This document shows, piece after piece, positions 23,631-34,253 of a stretch of DNA of 64,000 bases. Origin of the DNA: Lichenostomus cassidix (lineage: Eukaryota; Chordata; Aves; Passeriformes; Meliphagidae); the NCBI GenBank assembly GCA_008360975.2, contig CM039187.1, positions 17,625,094 through 17,689,093 on the forward strand, given 5' to 3'. Numbering within the stretch: the stretch's first letter is position 1; each line of letters starts with the position of its first letter. The translations under genes and the position numbers were made by a program. The notes beneath the pieces are model-generated. The model saw nothing but the letters and a program-made list of their open reading frames with translations, was not told where the DNA came from and ran no database searches.

Positions 23631-26600
23631 GCAACTGCATTACTTCAGGCTGAGCCACCAGTGTGGCTCTTCTGAAACCAGTTGGGTCACAGTGCCATCA
23701 TACTAGAGTTAGAATGCAGCTATCCAATCTTGCATATATAAATGGTGAAGTGAAGGGGATGCAGCAGCTGTTTCAAAGTTTTCACTGGACATGAGTCCTT
23801 AAGAAGCCATTGGATCATCTAACTTGAGATTTCATATTACTTAGGGTATCAAAAAATGAACAGGCAGAGGAAATAGCATTTTTCCTCACGTCTGAGCATT
23901 GCAACTCTCAAACCACACATCTAAGCTTGTCTCCCAATAATGTCTTTCTTACATATTCTTGGAAATAGGTGCTCTAAGAGCTCTTACTGGGATGTTTGTT
24001 TATAACAACATCTCACTCTTCTGAATTTCCAGGACAGAGTCTCACAGCATGTGGGAATACCTTACCTTCTTAGTCAGCAGTCTTAAAACTCTGTTGGAAG
24101 ACAACATACTCAGATGGTTACAGTCACTCCATGATAGAATTTTGCTTTCTTCTTTATTTACTATTTCAGTAACCTTTCTTACAAAAATATCAGTCAAAAC
24201 TCTGTTTTATTATTTCATTTGCTGAAGAAAATATGAAATTATATTGGAGCAAAAAGCAGTCTCTGGAGCTCCCTCCCTCCCAGCATGTCTTAACAAAGAA
24301 GATCTGTCAAGGATGCAACTTTTAATACAGCCTTTTAATTCAAATAATACTAACTGGTGCAAAAGGACCCTTCAGTCCTGGTTTTCTTCTCTGTCTTGTG
24401 GAAGAAAAGATAAATTACTGGGGAGGGAAATTCCATGCACTCTACTGGGTGCTCTCTTTTGATCATCATAAGATTAGGACTGGATGGGACCAGGTGTTGG
24501 GACATCACAAAAACACCTGCCCTGAAATGCAGCCAAAGCCTATCAGTACTAAGTCAAAATCTTTGGAGAAAGCCAAGTATGCTGTATGAGAACACTCCTT
24601 ATACCAAATATACCAACAATCCCATCAGAAATAAGTGGATAATACATTCACTTTGGGAGACAGAGAAAAAGGAATAATTCCCATGACCAAAGCTACAGTG
24701 TGGTAAGCCACCATGGAACTGAAGCAAAATCCCAGCACTAACCATTTCTGAAAATGGCATCATGACATCTTTAATTGACACTAAATGGTCAGGATATAAT
24801 TTTACATCTTCTCCAGAAATGTTACCTGTAGCAGCCCAAAGCTCTTCCCTAGCACAGGAAGGATCTTTCTAGCAAAACCTCAAACCAAGTGCTAATACCC
24901 TTTCCACCCACTCTGTGAGATTGTTCTGTGATAACATAGCATGATGGCTGGTATACAGGTTTGATAAAGAAAATGGAATACTGAACTTGTCCATTTTCTC
25001 AACTCTCTGAACGTAATCAAAGATATTATTTCTCCCTGCAAAATATGCCTGTTCTATCATTATGTCTCCATCACTACAGTCTCATTAGCATTGTAGTCTG
25101 AATTCTGCTGTAGTAGTCAGATTACATATTGCTGAAATTTACGATAATGCATGTACTCACTATAATCTTCAATTTAAAAAGTCAGCATTTTGGGCAAAAT
25201 TATATGTTTCACCTATAATATACTCACTCTCATCTAAAGGTAGCTGTTTAAAATACTCTTAATTTCACTGTGTGAATTACAAAAGTGGTTTTACAGGCTT
25301 AAATACCCTGAAGTGATCAAAGCAGAAGACAGTGAAGGGCCTTGTACCTGCATATTGTGAAGATCCTGTGTTATGTAACATTAGTGAAATATTTTCCCCT
25401 CTCACTCTCACAAGGGAAAAGTCCAGCAAAGCAAATACTAGAGTGATATGAGGTTCTTTTATCCCATTTTTGGGGAGAAAGATGATAGATATTCCATTTT
25501 GTGCTCTTTTAAACTGGCCATTTCTTCTATCTCCTTAGATCGCAGTTACACAATTTCACTGGTATGACCAAAGGGCTGTGGTGTCTGGCAGGTGGCAAGA
25601 ACAAGCAGCTGACGGATGTAGGCAGGCTTGGCAGGGACAGGAACAGAAACCTCTTACACTCAGCTGTGAAAGGATTTGTAAAATGGAACTGCAACCTCAG
25701 GAACTTGAACTTGCTAAACGCTAATGGCAAATCAATGAGAGACTCAGGATATTCTCAGATAAACGCTTTCTCTGGTGCCAAAGCTGACCTAAGAAGTTCC
25801 TGCCCTCCCCTGCACCTGCTCTTTTTCTTTCCCTGCAGCATTACCAATTCCATCACAGAAATGTGTTGGATGAAAATTAAAACTTTTAACCCTATTTTAC
25901 TTCTGGTCCACAGAGTGGCTCCATAAACTGTTGCAATGTAAGTGCAGAGCTAGAATGAGGGGGTGGGGGAGTGTGGGTACTTGGGCAACATAATTTTAAC
26001 AATGTCAAATACACATCTCCTGTGTTTTAATTTGTTGTTTGATGCCATAGTTCATCTGATTAAACATTTCCTAAGCATTCATGGATAAATTCTCCCTGAG
26101 TGAAATTTGAATGAGGTCCCAAAAGCAAATATTGCGTGATAACCATTTTACGCCTCTCTGGCTAAAAGATTTAGTTAAAGAAAAAACCCAACAATTTAGA
26201 AAACATTCAAACTCTCCAAAATGTAGATCTGTCTAACCACTGCTATTTTCATTGTTCCATATCATTCTATTGCTACCTTTAAATTTCAGTTTTTATCTGT
26301 ACCTCTCTGTTATCAGTTTATACTGCTATCCATAGATCTCTCATGTAGATTCATGTGGTTTTACAGCTGCCTCACACAGTCTATGAAATCTCAAACACAC
26401 TTGTTTAGGCTATGAGCTTGTTTATTCTGGACTGCGATAACTAAATATACTCTCTGAAGCTAATGTGATTAACTTGGCCAAGCTGATTCGTAAAGAAGAA
26501 TGTCAGGAATTCCTCTTCCAGATGTAGCCTGCATTGCTCAGAACTTTCTCCAGCAGAAGCACATTTCCCACTTAAGTTCACATAGATGGAGAAAATCCCA

Positions 26601-28322
26601 GGATATAAAACTAAGGAGGCAGAAGGAGGGGTGGGAGAAGGCAATGATTGCCTTAGAGGTGTTCACACTTAACAGAATTAACGTTTGCTGATACAATAGA
26701 ACCTAAGGAGGCAGGCACATCGTTTCATGTGTTAGACTTGCAGACCTTTGACTCTTTTATGGTTAATTAGCCTTTAACTTAAGAAAGCCCCCAGGTCATA
26801 GAACTTCCATCAGCTCTGAATTCAAAGCTTTGCCCTCTCTCACCCTGGCAGTTTACAGTGTAATGATGATTGATAGCTAGATGAAAGCTTTAGCTGGGGC
26901 CTGTCTACTTGCATTGTGCTGGAAGAGAAGTGTAATGATCTATAGCTGCAATGGTTTCAGAAACCATTTGGGTTGATTGTGACCTTAATTACCCACTTAA
27001 GCAGGTTTGGGGCAAATTGATTTTATACTGCTTTATTCTACAGCAGGTTAAAAATTAACCCTGCAAACTTAGATGCATTTTACAAGGTTTCTATTCCCTT
27101 ATTGCCTAAAAAGCCCCTAGTGAATATGATGTGGAGCTGATATTCATGAACTCAAGTAAAAAGGAGGAATGATACCTTTTAACAGTGACAGATTTATACT
27201 CTGAGAAGATATTGGGTCAAACACTTAACTGCTATCAAAGTTATACGCAAGTGACCAAACACCCTCTTGTATTTGGTTAGTGAGCAGTATGTGGGATAAA
27301 TTCCCACCAAAACTAAAGCTTTTTTGTTTAGACCCAGGAATCATAGGCAGCTTTAAAGTGTTGTGAGGAGAAAACTGCACATCTACAGTATCAAAGTGGC
27401 TAGCAATACTGGTCTAAGTGGCATAGAGATCAGACTGGCAGGATATTTGGAGCAGGAAGCACCATACTTCCCTTCAAGAACTTCAGCTTTGCCTACATCA
27501 TATAAGGAACACTTTGTATGAAATGTTTCTAGAAAGAAAATAAGGGAGAAAGGATCATAAAGACACGCTATTTTTTCTGACTTAAAGAGGACCCTCCAGA
27601 GAGAATTTGGGTTTACACTGCCCCACTGTGCAAACTTCCACGTGCACGGGGAAGCAGGCATGGTAAGCCCATTCTAGATCTGTTCCAACTGGTCTTATTG
27701 TTCAGACAATGAGAACAGACAATATCTCATAGTATTCTTCCTAAAGGAGTCTTAAATCTGTCGTTCACAAAAGATCATTATTTGCACACGGTCTGGGCTC
27801 CCTTGGGAACACTGGTAAATCCACAGAGCTTTAGGCACTCCACATCAAGGTGCTGTGCACAGGTGAGGCTGCTGAGCTCTGACCTGCACCATAGTCCAGC
27901 TGACTGCAATGTACTGCAGTCATACCTTCACTCCTGTGCATCTTATTTATTGTATAAATCTCATATGTGTATGTCTCACTTCTTCACTTAAATGTGATCC
28001 ATGATTCTTAAATTTTAACTGTGAACCATTTCAAAACCTTCTCTTTTACACTGATGACATTTTCTAATTAGGATAGCTGGCTCCCCCAGGATATAGGCTA
28101 GAGACCAAACAGCATGTTTTCTCTAAATTATAGCCTGGTCACAGAAAACTATCTGACCAGTCCCAGCAGAAAGAATTACACAGATGTTCAGCTGATTCAC
28201 ACACAAGGACTGTGAGACATTCCCAAATACTTGCTAGCACAACAGGTAGTGTTGGAAGCAAGAGAGTAAGGACCAAAAGAAGAAACAATTTTGAGAGTGT
28301 GGCTTTGAAAAATAGCTGTTTC
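23631..28322. other. noncoding stretch, possible conserved element at 26.9 kb
   Basis: No gene recognised. The longest frames (120 codons at 25564-25926, 92 codons on the minus strand at 27383-27661) carry no domain. 26860-27080 looks like a candidate noncoding regulatory element: a 9-bp-arm palindrome at 26950-26968, TGATTGATAG and CCTTAATTACCC words, and little simple sequence. Confidence 0.5.
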
Positions 28323-28379
28323 TCATTGCTAGAGATGCAAGAGGGATGTTAATCATCCAAACTAACTCTCTAGCAATGA
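28323..28379. repeat. inverted repeat, 13-bp perfect arms
   Basis: The arms at 28323-28335 and 28367-28379 are exact reverse complements (TCATTGCTAGAGA and its partner) around a 31-nt spacer. The spacer contains a smaller GGATG/CATCC stem. The total stem-loop length (57 nt) is in the range of small hairpin RNAs. No target-site duplication is seen at the edges, so a MITE is not indicated. Confidence 0.85.
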
Positions 28380-31182
28380 CACACTCCAGTGGGTGCAAGT
28401 GTCTGTACATGTCTTTTCAAAAAAACCTTGGCAAGCTGATATATCTGTTATATAGAACAAAGTGAATTTTTTGCCTGTGCTCAGCAACCTCTGAATGATG
28501 CTTTTGCCACCTGTGTTCAAAGGAAAAAAAGGTGTTCTGTTTTATTCCACTTGACACTGATCTCCTCATGCTCCTGCGCTCTGTGAGAGGGAACAGTTGT
28601 TTGATGTCAGGAAGACACCTTCCTCAGATATTATTTGGGTGCAGTTGCATGCCAGCACTTGCAGCTACTAGTACTTTTCACGCCCATCATAGTTATCCAA
28701 TTATTCATTTTATTCCCACTATCGTCTACTGTATTATTTTGTTGTTGTTTTTTCTAGCCTAGCATTAGAGGCCTTTCTATTTAAGGGCCTGAAATAAAAG
28801 GTGTGATTTTGCCTCTCAACAGAAAATTATTCTAGCTATATCCTTTGCAAAACTGATGATGAGAATTGAACAAGTAGATACACATGAGGGTGTTCCTACT
28901 CAAGCATTCTTAATTCTACAGTCTGCCGTTCCTTTGAAGACTAATGTCTTTGTTGAGCTAGCTTGCAATATTGAAATTTGCTAGAATTTTGTTTAGTTGT
29001 ATGTGTAGTTCCTTTTGGCCAAGTATCACCAAAAATTAGCAAGTAGTCTGAGGTGCTTACACCTTAAAGATACAATATTCTCCACCATGGCTGGCGTAAG
29101 TAATGAAAGACATTTGTAAAGCAGCTCTAAACAATTCACCCAGAGCAAGAAAGCTTTTGTTAAAACCACTGAGATAGGCACAAGAATTATCTTGCTGTTG
29201 TTCTCTCAGGCACTTAGCCTCCACAGTAAAGTGATCCATCCTGGAAAATTACCCGGTTCAAATAAAAGTCCCTTGCATCTTGCTGGTGGAATCCCATTAA
29301 CAAGATGGAAATCTTTGGCTCACTCCAGTGATCAGTCCACATGGAACAGCCCTTGAATGTAATTTCTTCAAAGGAATAGAAGCTACCCTCACCTAAAGGA
29401 ATAAATGTACACATAGTTGGATACTCAAGTTCTCATTTAATTTTCTTGAAATAAGCATGGGTTTCATTTTGGATCTTCCAGAAGACACCAACATCATCTT
29501 GCTCTTCTGTTTCTAAGTTAAAAATGACCCACTTAGCACATTTATTTTTTGGAGTCAGGAAGGGACCGCACAGCAAACACATACAGATTAAACTGCCTTT
29601 ATATTGGAAGTGTTTCTATTTAAAATGCCGTTCTCAGTTAGAGTGTTCTCACATGTGCCATTGCTTCCTCCACATAAAAGAAGGAGCTTTGATATTCTCA
29701 TTCATGCAACACATCACCATGCATTTTAATAATCCCAGCACAAAACTGTTAAAGTTAAACCAGCCCCCTGGTCTCTATATGGTTTGATTACTGACACATG
29801 CTATGATTCTGAAATCTGCTTGTGACTTTATCTGGATGGGATGAAGAACAGATTTACTTAAATTCTTGGTGACAGAAGTATAAGGAGGATAAAGGAGAGG
29901 TTATTTTCCATCATAACTGTTATTTGCTTTAAAAAATCTTCCCCAAAGCAAAGTTATAATGTGATATCTTTAAAGAACACTACTCAATTCTTTGTTCAAA
30001 CACCCTTTAACTTCATATCAGCAAGACAGAATCATATTAGCTAGCTAAGGATTCTAAAGATACTGATCAGATTGTTTTAAATTTCACTGAGGCCAGAGCT
30101 GGGAAAGGTTAAGATGTACTTCCCTGAAAGAAAAGTAGAACAAGTTTGCTGCCAGGGAAGCCAAAAAAGCTACTGTAATGTTGGTAACAACTTATTGATT
30201 CCAACAGCTACTTTGATGAAGGCACTTCTTTTATTCCTGCAATCCTGTTGCTGTAGGCTGGAAAGGTAATGCCAAAGGAACACAGTTGGAAAAATATTCC
30301 ATTAACATAGGAACATTCAGCAGAGAGAGAGAGAGAAGTGAGTGATTGAAACCAGATGAAGCCAGCTCATGATCACAGCTTCCACTGCTGAATAACTAAG
30401 TCCATGTAAAACTGCCAGGCATTTCCCTCTGCCACGTGAGAAACCCCAGGGAAAGCCAAGCCTTTGTCTTCTTTTGACACATCAAGCAGTGAGGATATTA
30501 CTGACTGGTAGAACATCCACAATATACACAACTCCCTTTGGCTCTGGTGAATATTATTATGTCTTGCCATTTTCAGACATGGGCCAATTATCAGGAAAGC
30601 ATTATGCCAGAAACCTGTTGATTGCAGATCAACAAGCTCCCCAGAGGTAACTGTACCTACCTAATAAGATTTTGTACTCATGGGATGGCACACAGGAGAG
30701 ATACCTCTCTCAAAAGCTGCAGTATAAATCAAATGCAGTTGGGCTTATGTGTTTATCACTGAAGTACCTGGACCCTAGTATACTTAACAGTCTGTATGCA
30801 TCCTGGTGGGTAGAGAATTACAGAGGAACTCAGATGTTTGGGGTTTTTTTCCTATACTCTAGGACTTTAAATAATCTTGGAGATGTCACCTCCTGTCCCT
30901 ATGCTTCAGCTACTATATTAAGAACTACCCAGATATTAAACTACCTAGCTGAAAGCTAACTTACCTGTGTACACACAAGCTGCAGTCACACCTCGACTAC
31001 AGACAGACATACTCATACATTTTAAGCTTTTGGAGTTAATATCTTTTTGTCCTCTAGAGCACTGCACACTGGTTCATGATGAATCCCTCTGAATGCTACT
31101 ATGGTACAAATTATAGCAGTGGTCATCTGCCTGCAGTTACTTAGGGAAAACCAAGCAGCTAGTGCCCCTCATCAAGACACCC
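28380..31182. other. noncoding stretch, no gene seen
   Basis: Short open frames only. A GA-dinucleotide tract (about six units) lies near 30321-30334. A GGTTCAAAT word at 29253 is an isolated B-box-like match with no tRNA fold around it. Confidence 0.6.
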
Positions 31183-31216
31183 AGTAACATGGTCTAGGGG
31201 TAGTAACATGGTCTAG
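31183..31216 (+). repeat. 15-bp direct repeat, 19-bp period
   Basis: AGTAACATGGTCTAG occurs at 31183-31197 and again at 31202-31216, with four bases between. This is a small local duplication with no other sign of function. Confidence 0.85.
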
Positions 31217-31414
31217 AGTCAGATTCAGACAGTGACACTTTCAGAATTCTTCCTACAATTGGAATGCTTGGTGGAAGCTGGAAAATCAGTCATCCAGCTG
31301 ATTCAGAAGAATACAGGATCATATCCACAAAAATTGCTATAAATATTATTCAACAATGGCATCAATATTTGGGAGAGAAGGAGGTTGTCCCTGTATTGGA
31401 CCCTTAAATGCCCC

Positions 31415-31443
31415 TTTTAATGCCCTTGTATTGGGCATTAAAA
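31415..31443. repeat. hairpin, 11-bp perfect arms
   Basis: TTTTAATGCCC (31415-31425) pairs exactly with GGGCATTAAAA (31433-31443) around a 7-nt loop. Just upstream, 31389-31414 carries a second near-copy of both the loop-side word (CTGTATTGG) and the arm (TTAAATGCCCC). The site is therefore a direct duplication combined with an inversion, typical of a template-switch mutation. Confidence 0.85.
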
Positions 31444-32326
31444 AGAACATGAGAAGGAAAGACAAAATGTGATACTTGTCAGAGATGTCCAGAAGAGCAT
31501 ACTTACAACATTTCCATCAGTGAACAGCACTCCATGAAGATTTAGTACATTTTGCACTTTGAAAAAAAAAAATCAGTAAAAGCTGGAATGTTCCTCTGTG
31601 TCTTCCCCTGTAGGAAAGTCAGGCAAGAGCACTTCCAAACTTTACTGACTTACTTGCCACTGCAGCTTTAAAGGAGATGAGAGGGTATCCTCACAGTTGT
31701 CATGCTGATAATTTGGTAATTAACATATGATTAGAAGTATAGAAATTCAGATTCTAAATGGATTTGGCACTAATCTCAAAAAATTAAATATTTTACTGCT
31801 GTTTTAATTCCAAATGATAGAGTTATGGTAGAATTATATCCATTTATTACACAGTGGTGGTTAGGAGGTGTCATGTAACCCAATCCACAAGTGACACATA
31901 ATCAAGACAGCAATTCAACAGCGAAACAAGGTGACATCCCTCTTCATTCCTGCTGTTTCTATCCAGCAAGTCTGCAGCTAAAGACAACTTCAACACTCAA
32001 AATTTCAAAGTAAAACTTCTGGTTTAACTTGTATCAAGGTGCTTCAAAATACCAGCTAGAATATATTCAGACAAGGTGAGCAGCCTGAGTGAATAAATGC
32101 AATGCATAACGTAGACCACTTGAGGAAGCATATCAGTGGCAGATGGAGAGGTCAAGATGATAACATATTTGTGTACTAAAAATAACATTTTCCTTAATAA
32201 AATAAAACAATAGCACAGCTACCAAAGTGCTATGTTCTGAGAAGGTCAGACAGGACATCAGGTTTCATCAAATGATCTCAGAAGAACTGCTTCTAATAAT
32301 TAAATATTGCTTTAAAAACAATTTTG
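31444..32326. other. noncoding stretch, no gene seen
   Basis: An A-run at 31562-31571 and short open frames only. No recognisable repeat. Confidence 0.6.
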
Positions 32327-32410
32327 TAGGTTGAAGCAGATGGCTGATGCCCACTCTCCCCACAGTCTGCAATCGTGATGCCCTCAGTTCGATCACTGAG
32401 GAAAGGGGAA
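32327..32410 (+). repeat. possible tRNA-derived SINE head
   Basis: A TGGCTGATGCCC word (32341-32352) sits where a pol III A box would be. CAGTTCGATCACTG (32385-32398) matches the B box core GTTCGA about 45 nt downstream, flanked by a 7-bp stem (CCTCAGT/ACTGAGG). The stretch between (ACAGTCTGCAATCGTGA) also resembles a tRNA anticodon-to-variable region. The acceptor stem is not convincing and there is no CCA or terminator, so this is not a tRNA gene. It is better read as the head of an old SINE. Confidence 0.4.
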
Positions 32411-32424
32411 TGTGCTGTAAAGAC

Positions 32425-32477
32425 CAGTTGAGACATTTGGCTTCAATGTCTTTACTGATGGAACATTATCTCAACTG
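32425..32477. repeat. nested hairpin downstream of the SINE-like head
   Basis: CAGTTGAGA (32425-32433) pairs with TCTCAACTG (32469-32477). Inside, GACATT pairs with AATGTC. A perfect 10-bp palindrome TTCCATGGAA follows about 15 bases downstream. It may be part of the same old element as the tRNA-like head. Confidence 0.6.
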
Positions 32478-34237
32478 AATGTGTATTTTTTCCATGGAAC
32501 TTAAGTGATGGTCATGATTCTTCATTTAGTATTTTCTGATTTTCCCACTTACATTTTTCCCTTTGAAAGAGAGGAAACAGAACAATAATTTCACTCTAAC
32601 ATATTTTTACTTAGTTTAGTTTTTTTTAAGAATACAAATGTCAGCTATTTGAAAGTTAAACATTTTCTCACTTTCAGGTTCTCACACAAAATAAATTTGC
32701 CTTTTTCAGCTGACTGCTAGCAACAGAAGTTACTATTGAGACATGTCTTGGAAGGTGAAGACTTACACTGCAGGTGCACCTGAAAATACCTCAGAAGGGC
32801 TTGAAAGATAAAGAAAGCAAGAGGAAGAGGGAAACGAGAGATGCAAGGGGATATATCCTATTCCTGTATCTCCTATTTAAGGGCAAGGACAGTCCCTGAA
32901 CTAACAGAGCTCAGTGGAAATTTTACACGTGCACACTCAGAGATTCTCATCTTTTTTTTTAAAAAAGGAGATTGGATCCCTCTATTCCTGCTTTCTGGCT
33001 AAAAGAGGGAAACAAACTGTGCTCTTCAAGGGGCCAATATCTTACACTCTCCTTTTACCACCACCAACACCTTGTGCTCTAGCAGAAGTTGGCCCTGCCA
33101 GGCCAGCTAAAACAACAGCATATCAAGGAAATGAACAAGCTGAGGAAGCATTCAGGGGAATGCTGCTGGAAGTTACAAGACTAAAAATGCCTGATCTTTC
33201 TGTACTGTGATATTCTGGTTATGTTTTTGTCCCTACCAAGCATTGTAAGGGATGACAGAAACTACTCTACTCAAACTCTACTAAAAATCCCCTCCTCAAT
33301 CTCAAAAACATCTGGCTTGCATGCTGCAGGAAGAAACTTGGGTTTTATTATTTATTTATTTATTTTAAAATGGACAGGATATTGAACCAGCATGAATGGG
33401 GAAAAGAGATGCAACCAAGAACTTCAAGCTAAATCCCAGGAGACAAAACCACAGAATTGCTGCAATCAGGGCAAAGTCCACACTGAGTTAGCTTTTACCT
33501 CTTCAGTTTCCAACAAGAAAGACAGAGGATGGCAAACCAATGTTGAGAGGCATTAAAGAGAACCATGTAGAAAAAACTGGACTTTTTTTTTTGTAAACTG
33601 ATTCTGCAACTTTTGCACTAACAGCAATTTACCATCTCAAATTAGTCTTAGATCACTCAAAAAAGAGAGAAACACAAGGAGGGTTTGTCCTTATTGTTGC
33701 TTTCTGAAAACCAGAAATATGACAGAATTTGCCCAGGACTGAAAGAGGGAACCCTTTCAGCACTGTTAGAGAATTTCTGGGGACAAAAACTAGAAATTAG
33801 AGATAGGAAAACTTACCGAGTTGTCTAGCTCACCTCCACAGTAATACAGAACTACACAAACCTCTGATATAGTCTCCAAGTTGTGAACATCCTTGACAGG
33901 GATGTCTGTGGTATTTTTCTATACTTCTTTTATTACTGTACAATAATTTGCCACAATGTGGACAAAAGGCGATAAAATCCATGCTGGGAGTTCCAATAAC
34001 ATTTTGCATCTGGGTTAGAAAGAATCTGCAACCTCCTCAACACAGCTAAAAATAAGATTAAACCAGGAGTCCCAATCATCATGAATACAAGCTGTCACCT
34101 CAAAGAGATCTTCCAAAAGTCTCCACCTTAGTTTCTCTACAGCAACCCATGGGTTGTTTCTTTTGTTAACAAACTTTGAGCAGCACTGGCATATTTGATA
34201 TGTGTATCCCATTTCCATGACTCAGTGTGCTACCCTT
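32478..34237. other. noncoding stretch, one (TTTA)n tract
   Basis: No gene seen. 33343-33366 is a short (TTTA)n tract. The 98-codon frame at 32914-33210 has no recognisable domain. 33810-33910 is faintly CR1-like but too diverged to call. Confidence 0.55.
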
Positions 34238-34253
34238 AGGTCAGGTCAGGTCA
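34238..34253 (+). repeat. triple overlapping AGGTCA half-site
   Basis: AGGTCAGGTCAGGTCA is three AGGTCA nuclear-receptor half-sites sharing their end bases (5-bp period), followed by CAGGTG, an E-box-type word. A 5-bp period is not a standard DR spacing, so a simple pentanucleotide repeat is as likely as a receptor site. Confidence 0.6.

Noticed and set aside
27782..27991. Exon-like segment with a CACAG|GTGAGG donor
   Set aside because: The matching 3' splice site has no pyrimidine tract, and the peptide is unrecognised.
29245..29262. GGTTCAAAT, a pol III B-box-like word
   Set aside because: No A box at the right distance and no cloverleaf fold.
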